From NCBI RefSeq assembly GCF_001439805.1, contig NZ_JYLK01000007.1, forward strand, positions 186,001 through 250,000: DNA of 64,000 nt, given 5' to 3'. Below the pieces are notes generated by a model that worked only from the letters and a program-made list of their open reading frames with translations, was not told where the DNA came from and did no database searches. The stretch's first letter is position 1, and every line of letters starts with the position of its first letter. The translations under genes were made by a program, and so were the position numbers. This document shows, piece after piece, positions 39,321-49,610 of this stretch. This stretch comes from Pseudomonas trivialis. GTDB taxonomy: Bacteria > Pseudomonadota > Gammaproteobacteria > Pseudomonadales > Pseudomonadaceae.

Positions 39321-39352
39321 AAAAAAGCCCGACGCAGGGTCGGGCTTTTTTT
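39321..39352 (-). terminator. Rho-independent terminator of efp
   Basis: AAAAAAGCCCGA - loop - TCGGGCTTTTTTT, usable on both strands, just past the efp stop. Confidence 0.85.
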
Positions 39353-39370
39353 AGCGCGGCGGGGCCGGAA

Positions 39371-39943
39371 TTACTTCTTGGCGCGGCCTTTGTACGAACC
39401 ACCTTCACGGGTGTCGATCTCGATCAGGTCGTCGATTTCGATGAAATCGGCCACTTGCAGCTCGGTACCGTTAGCCAGCTTGGCAGGCTTCATCACCTTG
39501 CCGGAAGTGTCACCGCGAGCGGAACCTTCGGTGTAGGCGACTTTACGCACGATGGTGGTCGGCAGCTCTACGGAAACCAGGCGCTCTTCGAAGAAGATGG
39601 CTTCGCAGACGTCGTCCATGCCTTCTTCCACGAACGGCAGAACGGCTTCGATGTCTTCAGCGTTCAGCTCGTACATGGTGTAGTCGGTGGTGTCCATGAA
39701 CGTGTAGGTGTCGCCGCTGATGAAGGACAGGGTCGCTTCCTTGCGGTCGAGGATCACGTCGTCCAGTTTGTCATCGGCGCTGTAGACGATCTCGGTCTTG
39801 TAACCGGTCAGCAGGTTCTTCAGCTTGGTCTTCATGATGGCGCTGTTACGACCAGACTTGGTGAACTCAGCTTTCTGAACCAGCCAAGGGTCGTTTTCGA
39901 GACGGATCACTGTACCGGGTTTCAGTTCTTTACCAGTTTTCAT
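39371..39943 (-). CDS. efp: Translation elongation factor P, rhamnosylated type
   Basis: EF-P relieves ribosomes stalled at proline runs. The 190-residue, three-domain protein has Arg32 at the tip of domain I (TKSGRNSA) rather than the lysine modified by EpmA. Arg32 is the residue rhamnosylated by EarP, which is encoded directly upstream. KOW-like N-domain and OB-fold C-domains look complete. Confidence 0.97.
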   Translation of the reverse strand: MKTGKELKPGTVIRLENDPWLVQKAEFTKSGRNSAIMKTKLKNLLTGYKTEIVYSADDKLDDVILDRKEATLSFISGDTYTFMDTTDYTMYELNAEDIEAVLPFVEEGMDDVCEAIFFEERLVSVELPTTIVRKVAYTEGSARGDTSGKVMKPAKLANGTELQVADFIEIDDLIEIDTREGGSYKGRAKK

Positions 39944-39992
39944 TGCATATATCCGAAATTTGGATGGGATTTACAAAAATCAAGGTGGCGTA

Positions 39993-41126
39993 TCATATCC
40001 AACTTTCATAAAACTGTACCAGCGCCGTCGCAAGATCGGCCTGCAAGCCTTGTTCCAGACACCAGGATTCGGCGTGTCGACTGACTTCAGGCCAGTGTTC
40101 CAGCAGTTTTTTCCACGCCTGGGCCATATCGCCCCCGGCGTTCCAGACTTGCCACATCGCAATCAGCGCAGTCCTGGCGGCCGGTGACAACGCCGCGGTG
40201 TACAGCGCCAGGAAGGCATCGAGCTTGTCGAGATGAATGTCTTCATCCTGGCGGTAGATGTGCCACAACAACGGGCGCCCGGCCCATTGGGCACGCACGA
40301 ACGAGTCTTCGCCGCGCACCGCATTGAAGTCGCAGCACCACAGCAGTCGGTCGTAGTGCGCCTGGGGCACGAACGGCAGCACCTGCACGGTCAGCGCGCC
40401 ACGCTGATGCACAGCCCCCGCCGCCAGTCCCTGAACGCCGAGCCAGCGCTGCACGTCGCCGAGGATGCGCCCTTCCGGCACCAACAGATGGGTGGCACGC
40501 CCGTCCGTCGACAACACGTCGAGCCAAGCGGCCAGCCCGGCGTTTTCGTAGGCGAACAGCGAGATCAGTTGCGCATCGGCGGCGGGAAATACGCCCATGT
40601 CCTGCAGGAAGGTTTCCCGTGCCACGGCATCCCGCTGAAACGCCTGACGCTGGTCCAGCAACCCGGCCTCACGCAACAGGCCACCGGTGCCTGGACGAAA
40701 GCCCGGGAAAAAGAAGTACTTCTGCACGCCCTTGAACTTCACCGACGGCAGCCGATGACACCCCACTACCCAGTCTTCGGCGCTCAGGTAATCCAGGTTC
40801 ATCCACAACGGCGTGCGCGCGCAGGCGGCCATGGCCTCCATATAGTCCGGCGGCAACTGGCAGGCGAACGCGGCAATCACCACATCGGCTGCCGACGTGG
40901 CCGGCCACTCGGCCGGCCAGTGGCGCACGTCCACGCCCGCTTGCCATTGCTGGCTCAACTGCACATCGATCTCGGGGCACATGCGCTCGAAGGCGCGCAA
41001 GTCGTCGACCCACAGGCGCACATCACACGCGTGTTCGGCCACCAATTGCCGGGCCAGGCGCCAGGTCACGCCGATGTCGCCGTAGTTGTCGACAACACTG
41101 CAAAAAATATCCCAGCGGGCTTTCAT
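39993..41126 (-). CDS. earP: EF-P arginine rhamnosyltransferase EarP
   Basis: EarP transfers rhamnose from dTDP-rhamnose to Arg32 of EF-P. ATG 41126 (MKARWDIFCSVVDNYGDIGVTW) gives 377 residues with Asp13 and Asp17, the known catalytic pair, in place. The GT-B fold's C-terminal donor region includes RGEDSFVRAQWAGRPLLWHIY. It precedes efp by 49 bases on the same strand, so enzyme and substrate are likely co-expressed. Confidence 0.95.
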   Translation of the reverse strand: MKARWDIFCSVVDNYGDIGVTWRLARQLVAEHACDVRLWVDDLRAFERMCPEIDVQLSQQWQAGVDVRHWPAEWPATSAADVVIAAFACQLPPDYMEAMAACARTPLWMNLDYLSAEDWVVGCHRLPSVKFKGVQKYFFFPGFRPGTGGLLREAGLLDQRQAFQRDAVARETFLQDMGVFPAADAQLISLFAYENAGLAAWLDVLSTDGRATHLLVPEGRILGDVQRWLGVQGLAAGAVHQRGALTVQVLPFVPQAHYDRLLWCCDFNAVRGEDSFVRAQWAGRPLLWHIYRQDEDIHLDKLDAFLALYTAALSPAARTALIAMWQVWNAGGDMAQAWKKLLEHWPEVSRHAESWCLEQGLQADLATALVQFYESWI

Positions 41127-41258
41127 TCCGGGCTCCAACGCTCAAAGGCTCGATTGTCCGCATAAATGCCCGCATGCAGAAGGCTTGATCGCGATTATTC
41201 TGCACAGTGGCTGTGCGACAATCGCCGCTACGCCGTCAATGCCCGCCGGGAGGCCACC

Positions 41259-41627
41259 ATGACTGATCGTCCGTTGTCGCTGCTCAAGCTCTGCATCGCC
41301 ATCGCCCTGGGCGTGTGGCTGGGGTTTATCGCCATTGCGCTGACCACCTGGCTGGCGTCCCGCTACCTCTTCCCGCAGAGCCTCGCGCCCGTGGCCCAGG
41401 CGGTTCAACAGTTGGGCAACCCGGCAGCCGTTGCGCCGGAGCCGCCCAACCGCATGTTCGAGCAGTACCAGCAGAACCTGCAGAGACAGGAACAGCAACA
41501 GACCCTGGAGCAGGCGCGCAACAACCCGCGCAACCTGTCCAACCCCAAATGCCAGTTCTGGCTGCAACAGGATCAGAACGCACCGACTGAAAAGACCCGC
41601 GCCAATGTGCTGCAACTCTGCGACTGA
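41259..41627 (+). CDS. Single-pass membrane protein of unknown function
   Basis: The 122-residue protein has a GGGAGG RBS 5 bases before ATG 41259. One N-terminal membrane helix (LCIAIALGVWLGFIAIALTTW) is followed by a glutamine- and asparagine-rich periplasmic helix (QQNLQRQEQQQTLEQARNN) and a C-terminal tail with two cysteines. The Gre-like gene follows within 6 bases, so they are probably co-transcribed. No function is recognised. Confidence 0.75.
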   Translation: MTDRPLSLLKLCIAIALGVWLGFIAIALTTWLASRYLFPQSLAPVAQAVQQLGNPAAVAPEPPNRMFEQYQQNLQRQEQQQTLEQARNNPRNLSNPKCQFWLQQDQNAPTEKTRANVLQLCD

Positions 41628-41632
41628 CTACC

Positions 41633-42115
41633 ATGAATAAACACGCCGTGCTCCAGCTGATTCTGGATAAACTCGCCGTCGACCTGGACATCGCCCAGCG
41701 CGCCGCGCAGACCGCCTACGAAACAGCGACCCACGAAGAAAACATCGCCGAGAACAAGTACGACACCCTGGGCCTGGAGGCGTCTTACCTCGCGGCCGGA
41801 CAAGCCCGGCGGGTCGAGGAAATCAAGCAATCGCTGGCGCTGTGCCAGAATCTGTTACTGCGGGCCTACGATGATCGACGTGGGGTGGAGGTCGGTGCGC
41901 TGCTGGGCCTGGAAGACGAGAACGGACGCCAGCAATGGCTGTTCCTCGCACCGGAGGCGGCGGGCCTGAAGGTGGATGTGGTCGGGCAACCGGTAACCGT
42001 CATCACCCCGCGCTCCCCCTTGGGCAAAAGCCTGCTGGGCAAGTTCGAAGGGGATGAGGTAGAGATTCTGGTGGCAGGCGCCCGGCAACACTTTACCGTT
42101 ACCGAGGCCAGATAA
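41633..42115 (+). CDS. GreA/GreB-family-like transcription factor
   Basis: The 160-residue protein has an N-terminal helical hairpin with an acidic tip region (ATHEENIAENKYDTLG) and a C-terminal FKBP-like part ending with a TPRSPLGKSLLGKFEGDEVEI segment typical of Gre factors. It is diverged from GreA and GreB. Gre-family proteins bind the RNA polymerase secondary channel. It could partly compensate for the broken chromosomal greB at 53.8 kb, but that is speculative. Confidence 0.75.
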   Translation: MNKHAVLQLILDKLAVDLDIAQRAAQTAYETATHEENIAENKYDTLGLEASYLAAGQARRVEEIKQSLALCQNLLLRAYDDRRGVEVGALLGLEDENGRQQWLFLAPEAAGLKVDVVGQPVTVITPRSPLGKSLLGKFEGDEVEILVAGARQHFTVTEAR

Positions 42116-42120
42116 ACGCT

Positions 42121-43104
<984 letters not shown>

Positions 43105-43199
43105 TCAAAGCAGATAGACGCCACGGGTATCAGCGACGATATATAACTATATTAAAGGTCAGACAGATAAATCTAGAACTTTTTATCTATTTGCAGCGA

Positions 43200-43700
43200 T
43201 CACATTTCTTCACTGCGTCGACGCCGCAGCGAAGGCACCATGTAAACGGGCACCGTCGACAACTGCAATACCCGCGTGGCAGTGCGACCCAGAGGCGTCG
43301 CCGCTGTCGTTGCATGGCTGTGACTGCCCAGGATGAGCAGGTCGACGGACAGCTTGCGCAACTGGTCAAGTATCACGTCGCAAGGATCGCCCTGGATCAC
43401 CTTGACCGAGCGGATCACCTTCAGGTCCTGCTCTCCATCCCCCAACTCCTCGCGAAAACTGTCCAGCACACGCTGCTCGATGGTCGCCATCACAGTGGTC
43501 AGCCCCCGGCTCTGCCACTCACTCAAGGCTTGCTCGTCAAGGTAGCTCTGCAACACCGACTCGGCGAACAACCCGATGGGCTCGACCACATGAATCACAT
43601 ACAGGTCAGCCTTGAACGTGCGCGCCAGTGCCAGCGCATGTTGCATCACGTAAGGCGCATACAGGCCGAGGTCCGTGGCGTACAGCATCGAACGAATCAT
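43200..43700 (-). CDS. Universal stress protein (UspA family)
   Basis: The 166-residue protein begins MIRSMLYATDLGLYAP and has the ATP-binding-type C-terminal motif GSHSHATTAATPLGRTATRVL. It is likely a single UspA domain dimerising in the cytoplasm. No stress-type promoter could be identified. Confidence 0.92.
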   Translation of the reverse strand: MIRSMLYATDLGLYAPYVMQHALALARTFKADLYVIHVVEPIGLFAESVLQSYLDEQALSEWQSRGLTTVMATIEQRVLDSFREELGDGEQDLKVIRSVKVIQGDPCDVILDQLRKLSVDLLILGSHSHATTAATPLGRTATRVLQLSTVPVYMVPSLRRRRSEEM

Positions 43701-43770
43701 AGAACCTCCTGGGCTGCCAGGATGGCGAAGATTGACTCAGCTTAGCAGCGCCCCGCAGAGTTCGGCCGAG

Positions 43771-44676
43771 TCACACCTTGATCTCGTTGCTGATGCCGTG
43801 GGGCACGTGCCCGGTGGCCACCACCTCCCTGGCCTTCTCGCAATGACCGGCCTGGTCATCGAAAAACACATCGGCGGCAAACGCTTCGAGAAACGCGGCT
43901 TTTTCCAGGCCACCGAGGAACAGCGACTCGTCCAGGCGGATATCCCATTCACGCAGGGTGCGAATCACCCGCTCGTGGGACGGTGCCGAACGCGCGGTGA
44001 CCAGCGCGGTGCGGATCGGACAGGCTTCGTCAGGAAACTCGCGCTGCAGTAAATTGAGGGCCGCCAGAAACCCCTTGAACGGGCCGCCATGCAACGGCTG
44101 GCGCGCCGACTCGCGCTCATTGGCCTGGAATGCCGCCAACCCGCCGGTCTGGTAGACCCGCTCGGACTCATCGGAAAACAGCACCGCGTCGCCGTCGAAC
44201 GCGATGCGCAGCTCCTCGCTCATGGCCCGCCGCGGGCCGCCCGACAGAATCGTCGCCGCAGCGAACCCGGCATCGAGGGCACTGCGCACATCTTCAGCAT
44301 GGGTGGAAAGAAACAGATGACAACCAAAGGCGGCCAGATAAGGATAGGGACTACGTCCGCCTGCGAAGGCGGCGCGGGAAATATCCAGGCCGTAATGCTG
44401 GATCGAATTGAACACGCGCAAGCCGGTGTCGGCGCTGTTGCGCGACACCAGCACCACCTCAACCCGAGCGCGGCCCAGGCTGGCATTGAGGCTGAGCAAC
44501 TTGTTCACCAGCGGGAACGCGTCGCCGGGTTCGAGGATTTCCTCCTCGTGTTCGATCTGGTACTTGCGGTACGGCTCGACTCCTTCGGCGAGGTAGACCT
44601 TGTGGCTCTCGCTGAGGTCGAACAGCGCCCGCGATGAAATCGCCAGCACCAGTTTGTCGCCCAATCCCTTCGTCAT
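43771..44676 (-). CDS. Cytosolic 5'-nucleotidase family protein
   Basis: The 301-residue protein (ATG 44676) belongs to the 5'-nucleotidase family related to eukaryotic cN-I: LVLAISSRALFDL, VVLVSRNSADTGLRVFNSI, IAFDGDAVLFSDESE with the HAD-like Asp pair, and FLGGLEKAAFL near the end. It should release nucleosides from NMPs. It lies 16 bases downstream of panE, so an operon with panE and the thioredoxin-like gene is likely. Confidence 0.88.
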   Translation of the reverse strand: MTKGLGDKLVLAISSRALFDLSESHKVYLAEGVEPYRKYQIEHEEEILEPGDAFPLVNKLLSLNASLGRARVEVVLVSRNSADTGLRVFNSIQHYGLDISRAAFAGGRSPYPYLAAFGCHLFLSTHAEDVRSALDAGFAAATILSGGPRRAMSEELRIAFDGDAVLFSDESERVYQTGGLAAFQANERESARQPLHGGPFKGFLAALNLLQREFPDEACPIRTALVTARSAPSHERVIRTLREWDIRLDESLFLGGLEKAAFLEAFAADVFFDDQAGHCEKAREVVATGHVPHGISNEIKV

Positions 44677-44692
44677 ATGCTCTGCCCCCGAA

Positions 44693-45646
44693 TCAGCGGT
44701 TGTGCCGATCAATAAAACTCAAGGCCTGGTACAGCGCCTGCATGCGCGGCAACTCGCAACCGGCTGCCCTGGCGGCCGCCAGTGGCCGGGCGTAGATCGC
44801 CGCCAGTTCCAGCGGACGCTTGTGCAGGTGGTCGTGATACATGCTGGGCAGGTAATCGTCCATGGTTTCGGTCATGGCAAACATCTGCCCGGCATAGCTG
44901 GCCGGGATTTCGTGGCCGCAGGCATCGGCGCCCTTGATCACTTCGACCATCAGGGCCTGGATCAACTCGCGGCTGGATTCATCCGCCATCAGCGCCGTGG
45001 TGCCGGTGCCCAGCAACACAGAAAGACCATTGAACGGCACGTTCCACACCAGTTTGTGCCAGCGCGCCAGGTGCACACTGGCCATGGCCTGGGACTCGAT
45101 ACCCGCCTGATGGAACAGCGCCGCGCCCTCTTCCACGATTGCCTGCTGCAGGGCCTCGTCATTGGCGGCCGTGCCGCTGTGATAACCCAGATTGACCCGG
45201 CCCAGCGCCTGATGCTCGATCACGCCGGGCGCCGAGCGGTACACACCGATGTAACACAGGCCGCCGAGCAGATGCAGCGAGGCCGGCAAGTGTTCGCGCA
45301 GGCTGTCTTCCACATCAAGGCCGTTTTGCAGCAGCACCACTTTCGCGCCTGGCGCCGCCACCTGGGCCAGGGTGGGCGCCAGTTCCACATTGCCCGTGGA
45401 CTTGGTGCCCACCAGCAGCCAGTCGCACGGTGGCATGTCGGCAGCATTGGCGTAGGCCTGCACCGGGTGCAGTTTCAACGGTCCGTGGATGCTGCTGTTG
45501 ATGTGCAGGCCGCGGTCTCTGACGGCGGCGTATTCACTGCGCAGCAAAAAGCGCACGTCGAACCCGGCGCGTGCCAGCATCAGGCCGTAAAAACCGCCGA
45601 TGGCGCCGGTACCGATAATGCCTATACGTGGCGACTGTGCTGTCAT
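44693..45646 (-). CDS. panE: 2-dehydropantoate 2-reductase
   Basis: This enzyme reduces ketopantoate to pantoate with NADPH in pantothenate/CoA synthesis. The 317-residue protein has the Rossmann motif IGIIGTGAIGGFYG at the N-terminus and the catalytic lysine in LARWHKLVWNVPFNGLS. ATG 45646 overlaps the stop of the thioredoxin-like gene by 4 bases. Paralogues occur in pseudomonads, so this may not be the only pantoate reductase. Confidence 0.88.
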   Translation of the reverse strand: MTAQSPRIGIIGTGAIGGFYGLMLARAGFDVRFLLRSEYAAVRDRGLHINSSIHGPLKLHPVQAYANAADMPPCDWLLVGTKSTGNVELAPTLAQVAAPGAKVVLLQNGLDVEDSLREHLPASLHLLGGLCYIGVYRSAPGVIEHQALGRVNLGYHSGTAANDEALQQAIVEEGAALFHQAGIESQAMASVHLARWHKLVWNVPFNGLSVLLGTGTTALMADESSRELIQALMVEVIKGADACGHEIPASYAGQMFAMTETMDDYLPSMYHDHLHKRPLELAAIYARPLAAARAAGCELPRMQALYQALSFIDRHNR

Positions 45647-45978
45647 GGCAAATCCTCCGGAGTGCGACTGAGCGCTGTCGTGATAGCCTCGCTGATGTCG
45701 GCGGGCGCGAGACGGGTGTGAATCTGCCCGAGGAACTGACCCTCGCACACCACGAACAACGCGGGCAAATGAAAGATCTGGTAGCGCTCGACTGCGCCGC
45801 CGTTGTGCCCGGCGTCGACCCAGCACAACCGCGTCACCGGCAGAGGCCAGCCTGGCAACTGCTGGCGCGCCCAGCGGCAACTGGCACAGCCGGCACTGGT
45901 GAATATCACCAGCGATGCCCCTGGCAACGCCAGCAATTGACGATCAATATCAAAATCGGACAGCTGCAACTCTTCCAC
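45643..45978 (-). CDS. Thioredoxin-like thiol protein
   Basis: The 111-residue thioredoxin-fold protein has the redox motif SAGCASCRWARQQL and a cis-Pro segment (FHLPALFVV). GTG 45978 is chosen because AGGAG lies 6 bases upstream; ATG 46011 would add an 11-residue extension without RBS support. Coupled to panE. Confidence 0.82.
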   Translation of the reverse strand: MEELQLSDFDIDRQLLALPGASLVIFTSAGCASCRWARQQLPGWPLPVTRLCWVDAGHNGGAVERYQIFHLPALFVVCEGQFLGQIHTRLAPADISEAITTALSRTPEDLP

Positions 45979-46166
45979 ACACTCTCCTGTGGGGGACGTC
46001 GACCAGGCCATACACTATCAGGACGGCCCACGCGGCGCACAATTGCCCATTGTCGCGCAGCCCGGTTACGCGCTAAGGTTCCTCCCCCCTTGCATCCAAA
46101 TCATGCTGTGCTCCGCCGCACGGGGATGGCTGGCGGCCAGCACCCGTGACCCTGACGAGTAACACG

Positions 46167-47243
46167 ATGGCTGATTTACCGATCAACGACCTGAACGTCG
46201 AATCCAACGAGACCCTGATCACGCCCGATCAGCTCAAGCGCGAAATCCCCCTGAGCGACGCTGCCCTGCAGACCGTCACCAAGGGTCGCGAAGTCATCCG
46301 TGACATTCTCGACGGCACCGACCACCGCCTCTTCGTGGTGATCGGCCCCTGCTCGATCCACGACCTCAAGGCTGCCCACGAATACGCCGAGCGCCTCAAG
46401 GTACTGGCGGCGGAAGTGTCCGACACCCTGTACCTGGTAATGCGCGTGTATTTCGAGAAGCCGCGTACCACCGTCGGCTGGAAAGGCTTGATCAACGACC
46501 CGTACCTGGACGACTCGTTCAAGATCCAGGACGGCCTGCACATCGGTCGCAAATTGTTGCTGGACCTGGCCGAAATGGGCCTGCCGACCGCGACCGAAGC
46601 GCTGGACCCGATCTCCCCGCAGTACCTGCAGGACCTGATCAGCTGGTCGGCCATTGGCGCGCGGACCACCGAATCCCAGACCCACCGGGAAATGGCGTCC
46701 GGCCTGTCCTCGGCCGTGGGCTTCAAGAACGGCACTGATGGCGGCCTGACCGTGGCGATCAATGCGCTGCAGTCGGTGTCCAGCCCGCACCGTTTCCTGG
46801 GCATCAACCAGGAAGGTGGCGTGTCGATCGTCACCACCAAGGGCAATGCCTACGGCCACGTGGTGCTGCGCGGCGGCAACGGCAAGCCCAACTATGATTC
46901 GGTCAGCGTTGCGCTGTGCGAGCAAGCGTTGAACAAGGCCAGGATCAAGCCGAACATCATGGTCGATTGCAGCCACGCCAACTCCAACAAGGACCCGGCC
47001 CTGCAACCGCTGGTGATGGAAAACGTCGCCAACCAGATCCTCGAAGGCAATCAGTCGATCATTGGTTTGATGGTCGAAAGCCATCTGAACTGGGGTTGCC
47101 AGGCGATTCCGAAAGACCTCGCCGACCTGCAATACGGTGTGTCGATCACCGATGCCTGCATCGATTGGTCTGCCACCGAGACCACCCTGCGCAGCATGCA
47201 TGCCAAGCTCAAGGATGTATTGCCCCAGCGCAAACGCATCTGA
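46167..47243 (+). CDS. 3-deoxy-7-phosphoheptulonate (DAHP) synthase, class I
   Basis: This 358-residue AroFGH-type enzyme makes DAHP. Visible motifs are FVVIGPCSIHDLKAAHEYA, RVYFEKPRTTVGWKGLIND, the metal and substrate residues in GARTTESQTHREMASGL and the C-terminal VDCSHANSNKDP. ATG 46167 (MADLPINDLN) is preferred to 46146. Which aromatic amino acid inhibits it cannot be told from sequence. Confidence 0.95.
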   Translation: MADLPINDLNVESNETLITPDQLKREIPLSDAALQTVTKGREVIRDILDGTDHRLFVVIGPCSIHDLKAAHEYAERLKVLAAEVSDTLYLVMRVYFEKPRTTVGWKGLINDPYLDDSFKIQDGLHIGRKLLLDLAEMGLPTATEALDPISPQYLQDLISWSAIGARTTESQTHREMASGLSSAVGFKNGTDGGLTVAINALQSVSSPHRFLGINQEGGVSIVTTKGNAYGHVVLRGGNGKPNYDSVSVALCEQALNKARIKPNIMVDCSHANSNKDPALQPLVMENVANQILEGNQSIIGLMVESHLNWGCQAIPKDLADLQYGVSITDACIDWSATETTLRSMHAKLKDVLPQRKRI

Positions 47244-47254
47244 ACCTGAATTGC

Positions 47255-47297
47255 GCACACAAAAACGCCGGGCTTGTCCCGGCGTTTTTGTGTGCGG
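47255..47297 (+). terminator. Strong bidirectional terminator
   Basis: A perfect 19-bp stem (47255-47273 with 47279-47297), containing an A-tract, CGCCGGG - cttgt - CCCGGCG and a T-tract, between convergent genes. Confidence 0.9.
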
Positions 47298-47302
47298 CTC
47301 GC

Positions 47303-47584
47303 TCAGAGTTTGGCGGCGTGGCGCTGGTGGCGCTCCATGTAGCGCTCCACATAGGAGCACGATGGGATCACCGTGTAGCCGAACTCTTCGGCAAACTTCA
47401 GCGCCTCTTCAGTCAACGCCGCCGCGATACCACGACCGCGCAACGCGTTGGGCACGAACGTGCGATAGATATCCAGGGTCTGCTTCCCGAGGTCCATGTA
47501 GGTCAGGTAGGCACGATGACCGTCCACATTGGTCTCGAACTGATGACCAGCCTGGTCATGGTGGATGGACAACGCCTCGCTCAT
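47303..47584 (-). CDS. GNAT-like N-acetyltransferase (YjdJ type)
   Basis: The 93-residue protein (ATG 47584) has the short GNAT core: YRTFVPNALRGRGIAAALTEEALKFAEE, with the acetyl-CoA R-G-x-G-x-A loop, and the C-terminal PSCSYVERYMERH. It belongs to the small GCN5-related family whose substrates are unknown. Confidence 0.88.
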   Translation of the reverse strand: MSEALSIHHDQAGHQFETNVDGHRAYLTYMDLGKQTLDIYRTFVPNALRGRGIAAALTEEALKFAEEFGYTVIPSCSYVERYMERHQRHAAKL

Positions 47585-48193
47585 CACTACTCCTCGCGGG
47601 TCTTTGATTCTGACCCATACCTTACCGATGTTTTTCCGGCGAAGAAACATCTATGCCACCCCGTGCCGGTTTCGACAACGAGAAAACCGCTGGCGCTCAC
47701 ACCCTGCACCTGGGAATAGCAGGCGCCAAACCTGCAATCGCTCAAGGCGCGCTCGTCATCCCCTGCTTTGGGCGGATATAGAAGGGGCTCCGATACGCGT
47801 GACCGAAAGCCCGAACAACGCCGGCAGTTGAACCTTAAGACGAACTGCCGCTCTTAAAGTCACCTCTAGATACGCGAAAGAGGCTGCCGACGGTAAAGGC
47901 ATGCCGCACGAAAGTGCCAGGCTCCTTATATAAAATTTCATCTATGAACACGGCTTGAAGCCTACGGGCCGGCCCTTTCAGGCTGGATCCAATGTTAAGC
48001 GGACTGTAAAACAGCGAACGTTTGTTATACGAACCGCCCCATGACCCGCCCGGACAGATTCCGCGCAAGAATTTTTGCTGCTTCTTGCGCAACGTCAGTT
48101 TACTTACTACAAGTAATGGGTAGTATGTACGCCGGCTATTAGCTCACTCTGAGACAATAGTCATTTAATAGAAAGTCCTTGAAGGGGAACACG
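47585..48193. other. 600-base gene-free region upstream of oprI
   Basis: No coding frame here has convincing codon use. A hairpin GGCAGTT/AACTGCC flanks 47822-47848. A weak promoter candidate for oprI, TTGCGC (48087-48092), 17 bases, then TACAAG, lies in the AT-rich stretch nearest the gene. Transcripts of oprI are very abundant in pseudomonads, so a strong promoter must be present; small RNAs cannot be excluded. Confidence 0.4.
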
Positions 48194-48445
48194 ATGAACA
48201 ACGTTCTGAAATTCTCTGCTCTGGCTCTGGCCGCAGTTCTGGCTACCGGTTGCAGCAGCGTCTCCAAAGAAACCGAAGCTCGTCTGACTGCAACTGAAGA
48301 CGCAGCAGCTCGCTCCCAGGCTCGTGCAGATGAAGCCTATCGTAAAGCCGATGAAGCGCTGGCTGCTGCTCAAAAAGCACAACAGACTGCTGACGAAGCT
48401 AACGAGCGCGCTCTGCGCATGCTTGAAAAAGCAAGCCGCAAGTAA
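48194..48445 (+). CDS. oprI: Major outer membrane lipoprotein OprI (Lpp)
   Basis: The 83-residue lipoprotein has the lipobox LATGC (Cys near residue 20) and a long alpha-helical coiled coil with Ala-rich heptads ([19 protein letters not shown]). It ends in Arg-Lys for covalent linkage to peptidoglycan. ATG 48194 follows GAAGGGG. Low-GC-wobble codons (e.g. gct, gca, gaa) mark it as highly expressed. A strong terminator follows. Confidence 0.96.
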   Translation: MNNVLKFSALALAAVLATGCSSVSKETEARLTATEDAAARSQARADEAYRKADEALAAAQKAQQTADEANERALRMLEKASRK

Positions 48446-48466
48446 TAATCCTTCGGGGTTGTTATC

Positions 48467-48496
48467 AAGCCGATCCCTGTTTGGATCGGCTTTTTT
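48467..48496 (+). terminator. Rho-independent terminator of oprI
   Basis: AAGCCGATCC - ctgttt - GGATCGGCTT followed by T-tract. Confidence 0.9.
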
Positions 48497-48555
48497 ATTG
48501 CCCGGATTTCCTGTGTAAGGTTCCGGGCCTGCACCGGTCCCCTCCCACAGGTTTT

Positions 48556-49524
48556 TTATTGCTGCAGATCGATCGGCGTACTCGACGCCACCGGCGCCCC
48601 GCCCGGCACACCGATTTCAGTCGGCAGGCCGTCCTCTGCGGCGACCACGTCACGCACCTGATCCCAGTTCACCCGCAACGTGTTGGCCAGGTCTTCGCGC
48701 TTGAGCAGGGCATTGATCACCGCCGTATGCTTGTCGACCACCGATGGCGTGCCATCATCGTTGAGCGGCGTATGCGCCTCGAGATAGACCTTGCCGCCGC
48801 TGCTGCCAAACTTGTAGGCATCGTTGATGATGCGCACTGAAGTGCCCACCGGCACCATGTCCGCCATTTCCAGCACATTGTTATTGAACATGCGGAAGCA
48901 ACCGTGGCTGGTGCGGGTGCCGATGCCGAACTTCATGTTGGAACCGTGAATCAGGTATCCCGGTGTGCCGAGGGTGAACTTGAACGGCCCGAGGGGGTTG
49001 TCCGGCCCCGCTGGCACCACGTTGGGCAACGGATCGCCGTTGGCGGCGTGCTCGGCCTTGATCGACGCGGGCGGCGTCCAGGTCGGGTTCGGCGTCTTGG
49101 CGATGATACTGGTGTGGGCAATCGGCGAGCCCCAGCCCTCACGTCCAATCCCCAATGGGAACGTGTAGACCACGTTCTGACCCTTGGGGAAATAGTAGAG
49201 ACGGTACTCCGCCAGGTTGATCACAATGCCCTCGCGCGGACCCGGCGGCAGGATGAAGCGGGTCGGCAGCACGATTTCGGTGCCCGCTCCCGGCAACCAC
49301 GCATCCACCCCGGGGTTGGCGGCGACCATCTCCGAGTAACCCAGGTCATAGGTGGTGCCGAGGTCGGCGAAGGTGTCTTCATACTTGGCCTTGATCACCT
49401 GGACCTGGCCAACAATGTCTTCGCCCGCCGGCGGCAAGGGCAACTGCAACGCCGCCGCAGAACCGGCCGCGCAGAGGGCAGCAAGAGACAGGCAGCAGGT
49501 GACGACGGAGAGGCGCGACAACAT
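48556..49524 (-). CDS. L,D-transpeptidase with LysM domain (YkuD family)
   Basis: The 322-residue periplasmic protein has a signal peptide (to about residue 25, AGSAAA), a LysM-like peptidoglycan-binding region (40-90) and a YkuD catalytic domain with HGSNM and SHGCFRM, the catalytic Cys near residue 211. Such enzymes either crosslink peptidoglycan or attach Lpp/OprI. oprI is the convergent neighbour, so anchoring OprI is an attractive role, by inference. ATG 49524 starts directly at the signal peptide. Confidence 0.9.
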   Translation of the reverse strand: MLSRLSVVTCCLSLAALCAAGSAAALQLPLPPAGEDIVGQVQVIKAKYEDTFADLGTTYDLGYSEMVAANPGVDAWLPGAGTEIVLPTRFILPPGPREGIVINLAEYRLYYFPKGQNVVYTFPLGIGREGWGSPIAHTSIIAKTPNPTWTPPASIKAEHAANGDPLPNVVPAGPDNPLGPFKFTLGTPGYLIHGSNMKFGIGTRTSHGCFRMFNNNVLEMADMVPVGTSVRIINDAYKFGSSGGKVYLEAHTPLNDDGTPSVVDKHTAVINALLKREDLANTLRVNWDQVRDVVAAEDGLPTEIGVPGGAPVASSTPIDLQQ

Positions 49525-49610
49525 CCGGTAAATCCTTCGCAGAACGACGGGGAGGTAAAGCTCGATTGTATACGTGAAGCGGGCGCCTGGCTGCAAGCCT
49601 GTGGCAACGC

